64,000 nucleotides of DNA from an uncultured Clostridia bacterium (GCA_944359365.1 CALVST010000001.1:1-64000), one strand, 5' to 3'; numbered from the stretch's first letter, positions 1 through 10,144 are shown. The notes: a model not told the origin generated them from the sequence alone. Made by a program: numbers and translations.

Positions 1-1530
1 GGCCTCGGTGCGCCCGAAGAGTATTTCAGGCTTTCCCTGTCTTTGCGCCCGGGCGATCAGATCTCCCGCGACGAGCTGATCAGGCGGCTCATCGAATTGC
101 AGTATACGCGCAAAGATATCGATTTTTCCCGTTCGTCTTTCCGCGTGCGCGGCGACGTGGTGGAAATATTCCCCGCGGGCGCGTCCGAGATCGCCATCCG
201 CGTCGAATTTTTCGGCGACGAGATAGACAGGTTGTGCGAAGAGGAAGTCGTTACGGGCAAGATCACGGCGGAGCTCAAACACGCGGCGATCTTCCCTGCA
301 AGCCATTACGCGGTGGGCAGCCAGAAGCTTCTGTCTGCGATAGAGGAGATAGAGCGCGACCTCAAAATTGAAGTCAAGGCGTTTCAGGACGATGGCAAAC
401 TGCTCGAAGCGCAGCGTTTGCAGCAGCGCACCGAGTACGATATCGAGATGATGCGCGAAGTGGGTTATTGCAGCGGCGTGGAAAATTACAGCCGCTATTT
501 CGACGGAAGAAAACCCGGCGAACCGTCCTTTACGCTGCTCGATTATTTTCCGAAAAACTTTTTGGTGTTTATAGACGAAAGCCACATGACCATCCCGCAG
601 ATCCGCGCGATGTATCACGGCGACCTTTCGCGCAAGACCAACCTCGTCAACTACGGTTTCCGCATGCGTTCCGCGTATGACAACCGCCCGCTCACCTTCG
701 AAGAGTTCGACGAGCGCGTACCGCAGCTCATCTGCGTATCCGCCACACCCGCCGAATACGAACTGAAAGAGGCGGGGCAGATCGTGGAACAGATCATCCG
801 CCCGACGGGGCTGCTCGATCCCGAAATCGAAGTCCGGCCCGTAAAGGGGCAGATAGACGACCTGCTCGGCGAGATCAAAAAAGTGACCGAAAGCGGCGGG
901 CGCACGCTCATCACTACGCTTACCAAGCGCATGGCGGAAAATCTGACCGATTTTCTCAAAGAAAACGGGATAAAAGTGCGGTATATGCACAGCGACATCG
1001 ACACGCTCGAGCGCATCGACATCGTGAACGGGCTGCGGAGCGGCGAATTTGACGTGCTTTGCGGCATCAACCTTCTGCGCGAAGGGCTGGACATGCCCGA
1101 GGTCAAGCTCGTAGCCATTCTCGACGCCGACAAGGAAGGCTTTTTGCGCAGCGACACTTCGCTCATTCAGACGATCGGCCGCGCCGCGCGAAACGCCGAG
1201 GGGCGCGTCATCATGTACGCGGATACGGTCACGGGGAGCATGCGGCGCGCGATAGACGAAACCAACCGCAGAAGAAAGGCGCAGAAGGAATACAACGAGG
1301 CGCACGGCATTATCCCTAAGACCATCGTCAAGGAAGTGAAGAGTTCCATCGCCATCACGCAGAAACAGAAAAAACTGCCTGCCGACAAGATATCGGTAGA
1401 GGAAATTCCCGCAGAGATCGAAAAATTGAAGGCGCTCATGAAGATCGCGTCCAATCAGTTGGATTTTGAAAAGGCGATCGAGATACGCGACACGATCAAT
1501 TTGCTGAAAAGAAGGCTGCTGAAAAGGTAA
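1..1530 (+). CDS. uvrB: Excinuclease ABC subunit B (5' end outside window)
   Basis: UvrB, the damage-verifying helicase of UvrABC nucleotide excision repair. The frame is open from base 1, so the gene starts upstream; about 509 of roughly 660 residues are visible and the Walker A region is missing. Seen: the [13 protein letters not shown] segment, the VSATPAEYE helicase motif, the C-terminal helicase lobe with QTIGRAARN (motif VI), and a terminal UVR coiled-coil (IEKLKALMK...) that contacts UvrC. It ends 6 nt before uvrA, so the two are probably co-transcribed. Confidence 0.97.
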   Translation, partial: GLGAPEEYFRLSLSLRPGDQISRDELIRRLIELQYTRKDIDFSRSSFRVRGDVVEIFPAGASEIAIRVEFFGDEIDRLCEEEVVTGKITAELKHAAIFPASHYAVGSQKLLSAIEEIERDLKIEVKAFQDDGKLLEAQRLQQRTEYDIEMMREVGYCSGVENYSRYFDGRKPGEPSFTLLDYFPKNFLVFIDESHMTIPQIRAMYHGDLSRKTNLVNYGFRMRSAYDNRPLTFEEFDERVPQLICVSATPAEYELKEAGQIVEQIIRPTGLLDPEIEVRPVKGQIDDLLGEIKKVTESGGRTLITTLTKRMAENLTDFLKENGIKVRYMHSDIDTLERIDIVNGLRSGEFDVLCGINLLREGLDMPEVKLVAILDADKEGFLRSDTSLIQTIGRAARNAEGRVIMYADTVTGSMRRAIDETNRRRKAQKEYNEAHGIIPKTIVKEVKSSIAITQKQKKLPADKISVEEIPAEIEKLKALMKIASNQLDFEKAIEIRDTINLLKRRLLKR

Positions 1531-1536
1531 AACAGA

Positions 1537-4356
1537 ATGAAAGACGAAATATTTGTAAAGGGCGCAAAGGAAAATAATTTAAAAAATATCGACGTGCATA
1601 TCCCGCGCGACAAGTTGGTCGTTTTTACGGGGCTTTCGGGCAGCGGCAAGTCTACCCTCGCGTTCGACACCATCTTTGCGGAGGGGCAGCGGCGGTATGT
1701 GGAGAGCCTCTCTTCCTATGCGCGCCAATTTTTGGGGCAGATGGAAAAGCCCGACGTGGAGTCCATAGACGGGCTTTCTCCCGCCATTTCCATAGACCAG
1801 AAGACGACTTCGCACAACCCGCGCTCTACGGTGGGCACGGTAACGGAGATATACGACTATATGCGCCTGCTGTTCGCGCGCGTCGGCATACCGCACTGCC
1901 CCAAATGCGGCAGGGAGATCCGCCGCCAGACGGTGGACGAGATCGCCGATAAAGTCATGGCGATGCCCGAGGGGAGCAAAATACTCATCAACGCGCCCGT
2001 CGTGCGCGGCAGAAAAGGGGAGTACACCAAGGAATTCGAGTCCTTCCGCAAGAGCGGCTACGGCAGAGTCAAAGTGGACGGCATCGTGTACGACTTGCAG
2101 GAAGATATAAAGCTCGAAAAGAACATTAAGCACAACATCAGCGTGGTCGTAGACCGCCTGGTCGTGAAGGACGGCATTCAGAAACGCCTGACCGACAGCC
2201 TTGAAAACGCGCTGAAACTTGCCGACGGGCTTGTCGTGATCGACTGCGACGGAAAGGAAGACCTTCATTCCACCAAATACGCCTGCCCCGACTGCGGCAT
2301 CAGCATAGAGGAGATAGAGCCGCGCCTCTTTTCATTCAATACGCCTTACGGCGCCTGCCCCGAATGTTCGGGCCTCGGGTTCAAGCAGATCGTGGACGAG
2401 GCGCTCATCTGCCCCGACAAAAACAAATCTCTGCGCGAAGGCGCCATAAAGGTCGGCGGCTGGTTTTTGGACAGCCAAAAGACGAACAACATGTACGTCG
2501 AGGCGGTCGCAAAGCATTACGGCATAGACATGGACATCCCCGTAAAAGATATTCCCAAGGCGCAGTACGACATTCTGATGTACGGCTCGGGCGGGGAAAA
2601 GATAGATATGCAGTACGACGCCTACAACTTCCACGGAACCTATAAGATCGCGTGGGAGGGCTTCGTCAATTCGCTCACCCGCCGCTATCAGAATACGGAG
2701 AGCGAGGGGGTAAAGGGTGAAATAGAGCGCTACATTACCGATCTTCCCTGCCCGTCTTGCGGCGGAAAGAGGCTGAAAAAAGAGGCTTTGAGCGTATATG
2801 TGGGCGGAAAGAACATCGCGGAGCTTTGCGATATGTCCGTCGACGATCTGTATGAGTTTTTCGAAAAACTCGAACTCACGCACACAGAACACCTGATCGC
2901 CGATTTTATTTTGAAGGAGATCAAAGCGCGCCTGAACTTTTTGCGGAACGTGGGGCTTTCCTATCTCGACCTCGCGCGCAGCGCGGGCACGCTTTCGGGC
3001 GGCGAAGCGCAGCGCATCCGCCTCGCCACGCAGATCGGGAGCGGTCTGACGGGCGTTTTGTACATCCTCGACGAGCCGAGCATCGGCCTGCATCAGCGCG
3101 ACAACGAAAAACTGCTCAATACGCTGAAAAATCTGCGCGACCTCGGCAACACGCTCATCGTTGTCGAGCACGACGAGGACACCATGCGCGCGGCGGACTA
3201 TATCGTCGACATCGGCCCCAAAGCAGGCGTGCACGGCGGCGAGGTCGTCGCCGCGGGTACGGCGGAAGATATCATGAACTGCCCGAATTCCATTACGGGA
3301 GATTACCTTTCGGGCAGGCGCAAAATAGAGGTGCCTGCGGTAAGGCAGGCGCCGGACGGGCGTTGGTTCAAAGTGAAAAACTGCCGGCAGAACAACTTGA
3401 AGGGCATCGACGTGCAGATCCCCGTGGGGCTGTTTACGGCGGTTACGGGCGTTTCGGGTTCGGGCAAAAGCTCGCTCGTGAACGAGATCGTTTATCCCTT
3501 TATGGCGAACGGGCTGAACGGCGCGCACATACCTACGGGCAAGTGCGACGGCTGCGAGGGGCTCGATTACTTCGATAAGGTGATCGCCATCGACCAGTCG
3601 CCCATCGGAAGGACGCCGCGCAGCAACCCCGCCACATATACGGGCGTATTCGGGCTGATCCGCGAATTGTTTGCGGCTACGCCCGACGCGCGCGAAAGGG
3701 GATATAAAGCGGGCAGGTTTTCCTTCAACGTGTCGGGCGGCAGGTGCGAACACTGCTTCGGCGACGGCATCATCAAAATCGAAATGCACTTTTTGCCGGA
3801 TATTTTCGTGCCTTGCGAAGTGTGCGGCGGCAAGCGCTACAACCGCGAAACGCTGGAAGTGCGCTACAAGGGCAAAAACATTGCCGAAGTTCTGGATATG
3901 ACGATAGAGGAGGCGTGCGAATTTTTCAAGCCTGTAACTTCTATCTATAACAAGCTGAAAACGATAAACGACGTCGGGCTCGGTTATATCAAACTCGGAC
4001 AGAGCGCGACCACCCTTTCGGGCGGCGAGGCGCAGCGCGTAAAACTTGCGACAGAGCTTTCCAAGCGCTCTACGGGCAAAACGTGCTACATTCTCGACGA
4101 ACCGACGACGGGGCTGCACAGCTACGATGTGGATAAGCTCATTCAGGTACTGCAAAAGCTGAAAGCGGCCGGCAATACGATCATTGTCATCGAGCATAAT
4201 TTAGACGTCATAAAGGTTGCCGATTGGATCGTAGACCTCGGAAAAGAGGGCGGCGACATGGGCGGCGAGATCGTAGCGACGGGTACGCCCGAGCAGATCG
4301 CGGCGTGCAAAGAGAGCTATACGGGGCGTTTTTTGAAACCGATGTTGTCTAAATGA
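1537..4356 (+). CDS. uvrA: Excinuclease ABC subunit A
   Basis: UvrA, the DNA-damage sensor ATPase that loads UvrB. At 939 aa it is full length for the family. Two ABC modules are visible: Walker [10 protein letters not shown] near residue 31 and GVSGSGKSS near residue 637, each with an LSGGEAQR signature (about residues 486 and 826). Zinc-binding Cys pairs occur in the insertion domains ([30 protein letters not shown]). The ATG lies 6 nt after uvrB and uses an A/G-rich tract at the uvrB 3' end as ribosome site. A strong terminator follows. Confidence 0.98.
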   Translation: MKDEIFVKGAKENNLKNIDVHIPRDKLVVFTGLSGSGKSTLAFDTIFAEGQRRYVESLSSYARQFLGQMEKPDVESIDGLSPAISIDQKTTSHNPRSTVGTVTEIYDYMRLLFARVGIPHCPKCGREIRRQTVDEIADKVMAMPEGSKILINAPVVRGRKGEYTKEFESFRKSGYGRVKVDGIVYDLQEDIKLEKNIKHNISVVVDRLVVKDGIQKRLTDSLENALKLADGLVVIDCDGKEDLHSTKYACPDCGISIEEIEPRLFSFNTPYGACPECSGLGFKQIVDEALICPDKNKSLREGAIKVGGWFLDSQKTNNMYVEAVAKHYGIDMDIPVKDIPKAQYDILMYGSGGEKIDMQYDAYNFHGTYKIAWEGFVNSLTRRYQNTESEGVKGEIERYITDLPCPSCGGKRLKKEALSVYVGGKNIAELCDMSVDDLYEFFEKLELTHTEHLIADFILKEIKARLNFLRNVGLSYLDLARSAGTLSGGEAQRIRLATQIGSGLTGVLYILDEPSIGLHQRDNEKLLNTLKNLRDLGNTLIVVEHDEDTMRAADYIVDIGPKAGVHGGEVVAAGTAEDIMNCPNSITGDYLSGRRKIEVPAVRQAPDGRWFKVKNCRQNNLKGIDVQIPVGLFTAVTGVSGSGKSSLVNEIVYPFMANGLNGAHIPTGKCDGCEGLDYFDKVIAIDQSPIGRTPRSNPATYTGVFGLIRELFAATPDARERGYKAGRFSFNVSGGRCEHCFGDGIIKIEMHFLPDIFVPCEVCGGKRYNRETLEVRYKGKNIAEVLDMTIEEACEFFKPVTSIYNKLKTINDVGLGYIKLGQSATTLSGGEAQRVKLATELSKRSTGKTCYILDEPTTGLHSYDVDKLIQVLQKLKAAGNTIIVIEHNLDVIKVADWIVDLGKEGGDMGGEIVATGTPEQIAACKESYTGRFLKPMLSK

Positions 4357-4365
4357 AATTTACGA

Positions 4366-4403
4366 AAAACCTCGGCGGTTTATAAAAACCGCCGAGGTTT
4401 TTG
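4366..4403 (+). terminator. Rho-independent terminator of uvrBA
   Basis: Perfect stem CCTCGGCGGTTT / AAACCGCCGAGG with loop ATAA followed by TTTTT, 10 nt after the uvrA stop. Confidence 0.9.
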
Positions 4404-4423
4404 CTGTATTTTGCGCATTTTTA

Positions 4424-4442
4424 CAGTACTATGTCACGCATA
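4424..4442 (+). repeat. Intergenic motif copy 1 (CAGTAC + TATG-N5-CATA)
   Basis: CAGTAC followed by TATGTCACGCATA. Related copies lie at 42466, 44074 and 57889, all just 3' of a plus-strand gene and followed by an A-rich (T)TAAAAAATC-like tract. Here it lies after the uvrA terminator. Function is unknown. Confidence 0.6.
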
Positions 4443-4457
4443 AAACGTCAAAAAATG

Positions 4458-4835
4458 TCAGAAAACGTTTTCAAATGCGATGCTGTACGTTTTGGGGATC
4501 TGTTCGCAGATGGTGATGAGTACCTCAATTTTGGAGAGCGCGTCGTCATAATTTTTCGTTTCCACATAGCTGACGGCTTCGCCCAGCCAATAGTCGATAT
4601 AGGAAATGTCGTTGTGCGGAATGACGGCGTGCAGCTTTCGCTTTTCGTCTTCCCACAGCGTTTTTACCGTTTCCGCGTCCGTGCGGTTTGCCTCTTCGTC
4701 GCGCACTTTCATTTCCAAAGCGGTGAGCGCCGTTTCTAATCTGCCGAATTGTTTTTGCACATAAAAGTTTTCGAATACCGCCACCCCTGCGAGGAGCGCG
4801 GCGGAAAGAATGATGGATATGACCGTTCTTACCAT
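4458..4835 (-). CDS. DUF4363-like membrane-anchored protein
   Basis: Predicted 125-aa protein with one N-terminal membrane helix (TVISIILSAALLAGVAVF) and a helical extracytoplasmic part with many charged residues, resembling the DUF4363 family often paired with DUF421 proteins. The start is set at the ATG inside ATGGTAA, which overlaps the stop of the upstream YetF-like gene; this is a classic translational-coupling arrangement. The molecular role is not known. Confidence 0.7.
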   Translation of the reverse strand: MVRTVISIILSAALLAGVAVFENFYVQKQFGRLETALTALEMKVRDEEANRTDAETVKTLWEDEKRKLHAVIPHNDISYIDYWLGEAVSYVETKNYDDALSKIEVLITICEQIPKTYSIAFENVF

Positions 4836-5518
4836 GATATCCCCTCGGGCAACGGCGCGCGGAATGCGCGGTAATTTTCCCCGTAGCACTGCATATAAAT
4901 TTTTCCGTTGCCGTCTATCGTCATGATGAATACGTTCCGCCTCTTTTTTACTTTTTGTTTGCGAAGGATGTCGTCGAAAAATTCCTCGTTCAAATGGATC
5001 TTTTCAAGGTTGGTTTTATTGTATTTGCCCTCTTCCAAGATGACGAGGGGAACGGACGGCTCTTCGCTTTCGCTCTTTTCCTTGGGCATGGCGGAAAAAT
5101 TTCCGTTCGCCTCGTACAATGCGTAGTCCACGTCGTCTAGTGAAAAGTACCCCGCGCCGCGCATCGATTCTATCAGGTCTGAAATGTCAAGATTGTTCTT
5201 TTTCAGCTGCGTGATGTCGATGCCGCTCTTGTTGATGACGACGGAGGGCTTTCCGCCGAGCACCGCTTTGAGCGGTTTCAATTTCAGATCTACGATAAGC
5301 ATGATCTGATGCATCAAAAAAATGGTCAGTATCGAAACGGCGCCGTACAAAAGGGGGATAGACGTATCCGCCATCGGTATGCAGGCAAGTTCGGCGATCA
5401 AAAGGGTGATGACCAGCTCGAAGGGCTGCATTTCCCCGATCTGCCTTTTGCCCATCATGCGCATCACGGCGAGCAGGGCAACGAAAATGATCGCCGTCCT
5501 GAGAAAAATAAGTCCCAT
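4829..5518 (-). CDS. DUF421 (YetF-like) membrane protein
   Basis: 229-aa protein from the chosen ATG (MGLIFLRTAI). Three N-terminal hydrophobic helices come first, including the family motif RMMGKRQIGEMQPFELVITL. A cytoplasmic YetF-like domain follows with KPSVVINKSGID and DYALYEANG. The family is widespread in spore-forming Bacillota; its biochemical role is unsettled. No strong ribosome site precedes this start, and a longer in-frame start 20 codons upstream exists but adds a charged, non-family extension. It is coupled to the downstream DUF4363 gene. Confidence 0.85.
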   Translation of the reverse strand: MGLIFLRTAIIFVALLAVMRMMGKRQIGEMQPFELVITLLIAELACIPMADTSIPLLYGAVSILTIFLMHQIMLIVDLKLKPLKAVLGGKPSVVINKSGIDITQLKKNNLDISDLIESMRGAGYFSLDDVDYALYEANGNFSAMPKEKSESEEPSVPLVILEEGKYNKTNLEKIHLNEEFFDDILRKQKVKKRRNVFIMTIDGNGKIYMQCYGENYRAFRAPLPEGISW

Positions 5519-5572
5519 ACACGCAGTATGCGGCGGCGAAAAAAATTTATTCCGCAAACGCCGCCGTTCCGC

Positions 5573-5601
5573 TTGCAAATATCAAAAAAATGTTCTATAA
5601 T
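5573..5601 (+). promoter_or_regulatory. Sigma-A promoter for the folT riboswitch transcript
   Basis: TTGCAA (5573-5578), 17-nt spacer, TATAAT (5596-5601). Transcription would begin near 5608, just before the THF aptamer. Confidence 0.75.
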
Positions 5602-5607
5602 GTCGGT

Positions 5608-5712
5608 ACAAATGCAGAGTAGCCGAGGCGCGTTAAGTGTTGCGAAACGGGACGTTGTTCGCAAACGAAAGGGGATTTCCCCTGCGGTGCTGTTCGGCGC
5701 GTCCGTTGTATA
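5608..5712 (+). ncRNA. Tetrahydrofolate (THF) riboswitch aptamer
   Basis: The segment contains the THF-riboswitch core: AGAGTAG, then GCGCGTTAAGTGT, then GGGACGTTGT, then AACGAAAGGGG, then CCCCTGCGGTG, followed by a closing GCGTCC. Order and spacing match the known folT-type THF aptamer. It lies between a promoter and a folate ECF S-component gene, the classic target. High folate should reduce expression. Confidence 0.9.
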
Positions 5713-5755
5713 AAAAGACGCCCTTATCGGCAAAGGGGCGCGACTGTTATTCTTC

Positions 5756-5788
5756 GGACCTCTCAGAATTTTCGGGAGGTTTTTTTCT
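5756..5788 (+). promoter_or_regulatory. Riboswitch expression platform: hairpin containing the folT ribosome site
   Basis: ACCTC (5758-5762) pairs with GAGGT (5776-5780), followed by a T-run. The 3' arm overlaps the folT Shine-Dalgarno GGGAGG (5774-5779), 9 nt before the ATG. The hairpin can therefore act as terminator, as ribosome-site sequester, or both. Confidence 0.7.
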
Positions 5789-6436
5789 ATGCTTTCTAAG
5801 TTGTCGAATGTTGTGTTTACGAGGTTTTTCGCCTCTCTTTCCGCCGCGAAAAAAATCGCGTACCTTGCCGTATTCATCGCGCTCAGCGTCGTCGTCAATT
5901 CGTTTATCGAAATATCGACGCCGAGCACAAAGATCACGTTTACTTATTTCGTCTGCTTTTTCGCGGGCTTTCTGATGGGCCCGCTGCCCGGGTTCCTCGT
6001 CGGCTTTTTGGGCGACGCGATCGGCTTTTTGCTCGTTCCGCAGGACGTATATTGGCTGTTCGGGCTTACGCTCGGGCTGTACGGCATGATAGCGGGGTTT
6101 GTAAGGAAACTTCCCCTGCGCGGCAGGGCGGGCGTTTTCGGTAAAGCGTGCATCGCTTTGCTCGTGAATTATCTGTTCATAACTTGTTTTTTAAATTCCC
6201 TCGTCAATTACAGCTATCTGTATATTTTTCTGCCGCATGTCGTGGAAGGGAAAACGTTTTGGATCTTTCTGACCGGCAGATTGGTCACGCAGACCATCGT
6301 TTACGCGGTAAACGTCGCCGCGATCGCCGTAGTGCTTTCGGTTTTTGTGGCGTCGAAACTACTCGGGTTCTTTAAAGATGAGCTTTCCGTGCCCGCCTCG
6401 CCGTTGAAGAAGGCGCCTGAACCTAAGACTTTTTGA
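5789..6436 (+). CDS. folT: ECF transporter S component, folate family
   Basis: 215-aa integral membrane protein with about six hydrophobic helices. It is the substrate-capturing S-component of a group II ECF transporter and would work with the shared EcfAA'T module encoded elsewhere. Family signs are the N-terminal KKIAYLAVFIALSVVVNSF and the glycine-rich FFAGFLMGPLPGFLVGFLGD. The folate assignment is strengthened by the THF riboswitch directly upstream. The 3' end overlaps the convergent spoVB-like gene by 14 bp. Confidence 0.9.
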   Translation: MLSKLSNVVFTRFFASLSAAKKIAYLAVFIALSVVVNSFIEISTPSTKITFTYFVCFFAGFLMGPLPGFLVGFLGDAIGFLLVPQDVYWLFGLTLGLYGMIAGFVRKLPLRGRAGVFGKACIALLVNYLFITCFLNSLVNYSYLYIFLPHVVEGKTFWIFLTGRLVTQTIVYAVNVAAIAVVLSVFVASKLLGFFKDELSVPASPLKKAPEPKTF

Positions 6437-7925
6437 CCAACAGTTTTGCCCACCTCGGTTCGGCAAGCCCGAGCGCGAAGAGAAAAAGAAGGTCCGCCGC
6501 AAGAAGTATTGCGCCCGTCAGTATGACCGCGGGGAACAGGGGCATTACGGTAACGAACAGGTTGCGCAGCAGTACCCCCAAAAGGCAAACGGGAAGAATG
6601 CTGACGACTGAGATCAAAGTGTGCTTTAAAAAGCGCACTTTTTCTTTGCTCTTTTTTACGATGAGCCGAAGATTGAGAATGCAGGAAATGACGGCGCTCG
6701 CTGCCATGCCTGCGATCTGCGCGTATACGCCGATGTAAGCGGGCAGGAACCATGTGCACAGCAACGTTGCCGCGGCGCCCACGAAAAAGTAACCGCACGT
6801 CTGCTTTTCGTAGCCCACGGAATTGAGGATGCTCGTGGTTATCATGGAAAAGCTCGTCGGCAGCAGCATGAAACAGCAGTTTTTGATGATTTTTCCGCAT
6901 TGCTCGTTGTCGAAAAGCAGCCTGCCCAAGTCTTCGCCGAGCGCAAAAAGCACGGGTATGATGGCGCAGGCGATGAGCGCGGTTATTTTCAGCGCCTTTT
7001 CTATATTGTCGCGCAGTTCTTTGTGCCTGCCGCGGTAAAAGTTTTCCGCAAGTTCGGGTACCATGACGAGCGCGAGCGAACCGATGAGGGTTGCCGGTAT
7101 CGAAAGCACGGGCATGCTCATGCCCATGACCACGCCTATGCCGCTCATCGCCTCTGCCGAGGTCATGCCCGCCGCGATCAGCCGCGCGGGGAGTATGAGG
7201 GATATTACGGTATTGATGAGCGAAGAAGAGGTGCGCATCCCCGTTATGGGCAGGGCAGAGGCGAGCAGCGGTTTCATCTGCGAGCGGGGATCTGCGAACC
7301 TTCCGCCCTTGATGAAAAAGTAAATGATGGAGATGGTAAAGGAAACGAGGTAAGAAAACACGATGGCGAAAGCGATGCGCTTGGCGCCGTCGAATACGCT
7401 CGTCATGCCGCCGACGAGGAACACGCCCATGCCGATCATGCACAGTTCTTCGATCAGGTCTATCACGCAGTAGGGTATAAATTTTTTGTTTCCCCACAGC
7501 GCGCCGCGAATGACCGCGTAGACGGAATTGAATGTGAGCGCGGGCAAAAGGATCATCAGCAGCGACATGCATCGGGGATCGGAAAAGAGGAAATCGAAAA
7601 GGTCGTGCCCGAAAAACAGCAGGCAGAACACGGGCACGGAAAAGGCGAGCACGGAAACGATCGCCGCGGTAACGGCGGAATGTTCGGCTTTTTTATTGTT
7701 CTTGGTGCGGTGTTTGGTGATGAGGCGCGAAACGGTCAGCGGGATCCCCGAAGAGGTCGCGGTAACCAAAACGGCAAAAACGGACAGGGCGAGCTGATAC
7801 AGCCCCATGCCTTCCGAGCCGAGCGTGCGCGATAGGATGATGCGGTACAAAAAACCGAAAAATTTTTCCGCTACCGAAAAAATCGTTACATAGGCGGCGG
7901 TCCTGTAAATGTTTTCTTTGCTCAA
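6423..7925 (-). CDS. SpoVB/MurJ-like lipid flippase (MOP superfamily)
   Basis: 500-aa polytopic membrane protein with about 14 hydrophobic segments and no soluble domain. The N-terminal pattern YRIILSRTLGSEGMGLYQLALS with TATSSGIPLTVSRLI is typical of the SpoVB/PST branch of MOP exporters, which flip lipid-linked oligosaccharides or lipid II. In spore formers SpoVB acts in cortex peptidoglycan synthesis, but paralogues act in envelope polysaccharide export, so the exact substrate is uncertain. Its promoter side abuts the left end of the mobile island. Confidence 0.85.
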   Translation of the reverse strand: MSKENIYRTAAYVTIFSVAEKFFGFLYRIILSRTLGSEGMGLYQLALSVFAVLVTATSSGIPLTVSRLITKHRTKNNKKAEHSAVTAAIVSVLAFSVPVFCLLFFGHDLFDFLFSDPRCMSLLMILLPALTFNSVYAVIRGALWGNKKFIPYCVIDLIEELCMIGMGVFLVGGMTSVFDGAKRIAFAIVFSYLVSFTISIIYFFIKGGRFADPRSQMKPLLASALPITGMRTSSSLINTVISLILPARLIAAGMTSAEAMSGIGVVMGMSMPVLSIPATLIGSLALVMVPELAENFYRGRHKELRDNIEKALKITALIACAIIPVLFALGEDLGRLLFDNEQCGKIIKNCCFMLLPTSFSMITTSILNSVGYEKQTCGYFFVGAAATLLCTWFLPAYIGVYAQIAGMAASAVISCILNLRLIVKKSKEKVRFLKHTLISVVSILPVCLLGVLLRNLFVTVMPLFPAVILTGAILLAADLLFLFALGLAEPRWAKLLVKKS

Positions 7926-8049
7926 TGGGATTGCCCCGCGAAAAATCGGATTGCGGCGTATTTTGGCATAAATGCGCGAAAATCGTCACAATTTATTATA
8001 TCGGCGCGGCGGCGGGTTTATGATTGCGCGCACATCACTGCATGAAATA

Positions 8050-8080
8050 CCTCACTTTAGTTAAATATTCGTGGGGAATT
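8050..8080 (+). repeat. Left terminal inverted repeat of the island
   Basis: Matches the reverse complement of 37267-37297 at 24 of 31 positions, with TATTCGTGGGGAATT identical. CCTCAC and GTGGGG within it can also pair as a hairpin. Confidence 0.7.
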
Positions 8081-8125
8081 TAGAAGAAGTATTAAATTCA
8101 ATATGTGCAAATAGCGAGTTCGTAA

Positions 8126-8160
8126 AAGAGTCCGAAATTATCATCGGACTCTTCTCTTTT
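8126..8160 (+). terminator. Terminator inside the left end of the island
   Basis: AAGAGTCCGA / TCGGACTCTT stem with an 8-nt loop followed by a T-rich tract. It probably insulates the element from readthrough. The rest of 7926-8259 holds the left repeat and a promoter but no gene. Confidence 0.75.
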
Positions 8161-8198
8161 ATTAGCCGAAAATATATTTCAGATCACCTGTTTTCCTC

Positions 8199-8227
8199 TT
8201 GATTATACTGTCAAAATGTGTTATAAT
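8199..8227 (+). promoter_or_regulatory. Promoter of the KilA-N cassette
   Basis: TTGATT (8199-8204), 17-nt spacer, TATAAT (8222-8227), 33 nt before the first ATG. Confidence 0.7.
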
Positions 8228-8259
8228 ATAATAAAATTTATGAGAAGGTCGCAAAGATA

Positions 8260-9084
8260 ATGAAGAACAAAGAAATTACCGTATTGGATCAGGAAATCCA
8301 TATCAACAAAGACGATTATTTCTCTCTTACGGATATTGCAAAATATAAAAATCCTGAAGATCCGCGATTTGTCATACAGAATTGGATGCGCAGGATCGAT
8401 ACAATTCAATATATAGGGTTGTGGGAGCAATTGAATAATCCAAATTTTAACCGTGTCGAATTCGATACGTTTAGAAGCGAAGCCGGACATAATTATTTTA
8501 CAATGACGCCGAAAAAATGGATCGACGGCGTAAACGCCATCGGTATTATTTCCAAAGCCGGGAAATATAACGGCGGCACATACGCACACAAGGATATTGC
8601 TCTTCAATTCGCGTCCTGGATTTCGCCTGAAATCAATTTATATATAATAAAAGAATTTCAGCGCTTAAAAGCCGACGAACAAAAGCAAATCGGGTGGACG
8701 GTTAAGCGAGAACTTGCAAAAATAAATTACCGCATACATACCGACGCAATTAAGGACAATATTATCATTCCGCTTGAAATTACAAAAGAGCAAGCGTCGT
8801 TCGTTTACGCAAGCGAAGCCGACGTTTTGAACGTTGCGCTTTTCGGTATGACCGCAAAGCAGTGGCGAGAGCAAAATCCCGATAAGAAAGGTAATATGCG
8901 CGATTATGCGGAAGTTTCGCAACTCGTATGCCTTTCCAACCTCGAAAACCTGAATGCGTATTTGATAGATAACGGCGTAAGCCAACAAGAGAGGCTTATC
9001 GAACTGAATAAAGCGGCAATTCGTCAGATGAAAGTCTTGGTAGAAGATACGCTGAAATTAACCGACGGCTCGGACGAACAATGA
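8260..9084 (+). CDS. KilA-N domain protein
   Basis: 274 aa. The N-terminal 120 residues form a KilA-N DNA-binding domain: FSLTDIAKYKNPEDPRFVIQNW, later GGTYAHKDIALQFASWISPE and IIKEFQRLK, the family's core block. The C-terminal half is helical and similar to that of KilA-N proteins in gut Bacillota mobile elements and prophages, where they are often antirepressors. Stop and next start are linked through ATGA, so it forms one unit with the XRE and GIY-YIG genes. The exact role is unknown. Confidence 0.85.
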   Translation: MKNKEITVLDQEIHINKDDYFSLTDIAKYKNPEDPRFVIQNWMRRIDTIQYIGLWEQLNNPNFNRVEFDTFRSEAGHNYFTMTPKKWIDGVNAIGIISKAGKYNGGTYAHKDIALQFASWISPEINLYIIKEFQRLKADEQKQIGWTVKRELAKINYRIHTDAIKDNIIIPLEITKEQASFVYASEADVLNVALFGMTAKQWREQNPDKKGNMRDYAEVSQLVCLSNLENLNAYLIDNGVSQQERLIELNKAAIRQMKVLVEDTLKLTDGSDEQ

Positions 9085-9092
9085 GGTGCAAA

Positions 9093-9284
9093 ATGAAATT
9101 TTCCGAAAAAGTAAAATATGCAAGAATGAAATTACTTTTAACGCAAGAGGCGTTGGCAAAAGAACTCGGCGTTTCTTATGCGACAATTTGCCGTTGGGAA
9201 AAAGACAACCGCGAACCACAAATCGTATCGCAAGGCAAGTTTTACGCATTCTGCGAAAGCAAAGGCATTAAGTTTGAGAATTAA
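9093..9284 (+). CDS. XRE-family helix-turn-helix regulator
   Basis: 63-aa protein that is a single HTH_3 domain: the LTQEALAKELGVSYATICRWE pattern gives helices 2-3 of the lambda-repressor fold. The start was chosen at 9093 because GAGGTG lies 5-7 nt upstream; an ATG at 9081 overlapping the KilA-N stop lacks a ribosome site. It probably represses its own cassette or element functions. Confidence 0.85.
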   Translation: MKFSEKVKYARMKLLLTQEALAKELGVSYATICRWEKDNREPQIVSQGKFYAFCESKGIKFEN

Positions 9285-9296
9285 GGGAGAAACTAT

Positions 9297-10127
9297 ATGG
9301 CTACAAGCAAAAAACTTGAAACGATTTATTATAACGGACAACCTGACGGTATCCGTTCTATCCGCCGCCATTTATCTACGATAACCACATACGTTATTCC
9401 GCGCCCGTTGCTTTCGGAAGCAAAGAAAATTTCCGGAATTACAAGACCGGGAATATACTATTTAATTAACGAAAACGACGAAAATAAGATTGCTCAAATT
9501 TATATCGGACAAACACGTAACGGCGTTACTCGGCTCGACGATCACAATCGTTCAAAAGATTTTTGGAATAAGGCTATTATGTTTCTTGCCGATAACAAAA
9601 CGTTTTCTCTCGATATGATAAGCGGGCTTGAAGAATACGCTATCATTAAAGCGCACGAATCTAAGCGATATAAAGTAGAAAATTCCGTTAGTCCCAAGTA
9701 TGAAATAGACGAATATGATCTTCCATCTATTGAAGAAGTTTACGATGAAATTCAATTCGTAATGGCTACGCTCGGATATAAAATGGACGATGCAAAACGG
9801 AATAACGATAACCGTGAGGTGTTCCATACGACGAGAAACGGTATTCTTGCTTACGGCGTTTATGACGGGGACAAGTTTCAGGTTCTGCAAGGTTCTCAAA
9901 TCAATATGAGTAAGCTTACAAATCTCGAAAAATATAATAAGCAAAGAACGGAATTGCAATCTAACGGCGATATTAAATCGGAGAACGGCATTTATATTCT
10001 GAAAACGACATTGGAATTTAACACGCCGAGCGGTGCAAGCGATTTTATTCTCGGCGGCTCAACAAACGGTTGGGTTGAATGGAAAAACAAGGACGGAAAA
10101 ACATTGGACGAGATTTTTAGAAAATAA
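9297..10127 (+). CDS. GIY-YIG nuclease domain protein with C-terminal DUF4357
   Basis: 276 aa. A GIY-YIG fold spans residues 50-110: PGIYYLINEN gives GIY, AQIYIGQTRNGVTRL gives YIG with the conserved Arg region, and the later EEYAIIKAHE supplies the metal-binding Glu context. The C-terminus (GASDFILGGSTNGWVEWKNK) matches DUF4357, often attached to nuclease or restriction proteins. Third gene of the KilA-N cassette, 12 nt after the XRE gene. A role in defence, anti-restriction or element control is inference only. Confidence 0.8.
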   Translation: MATSKKLETIYYNGQPDGIRSIRRHLSTITTYVIPRPLLSEAKKISGITRPGIYYLINENDENKIAQIYIGQTRNGVTRLDDHNRSKDFWNKAIMFLADNKTFSLDMISGLEEYAIIKAHESKRYKVENSVSPKYEIDEYDLPSIEEVYDEIQFVMATLGYKMDDAKRNNDNREVFHTTRNGILAYGVYDGDKFQVLQGSQINMSKLTNLEKYNKQRTELQSNGDIKSENGIYILKTTLEFNTPSGASDFILGGSTNGWVEWKNKDGKTLDEIFRK

Positions 10128-10144
10128 TTTTTTTACTCGTCAAC

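Noticed and set aside
2332..4197. 621-codon open frame antisense to uvrA
   Set aside because: Shadow of a GC-rich codon pattern in uvrA; composition is atypical of protein and no family is seen.
4424..4442. TACTAT in the four-copy motif as a -10 promoter box
   Set aside because: No suitable -35 at 16-18 nt was found upstream in the copies examined, and two copies lie inside the pyr operon.
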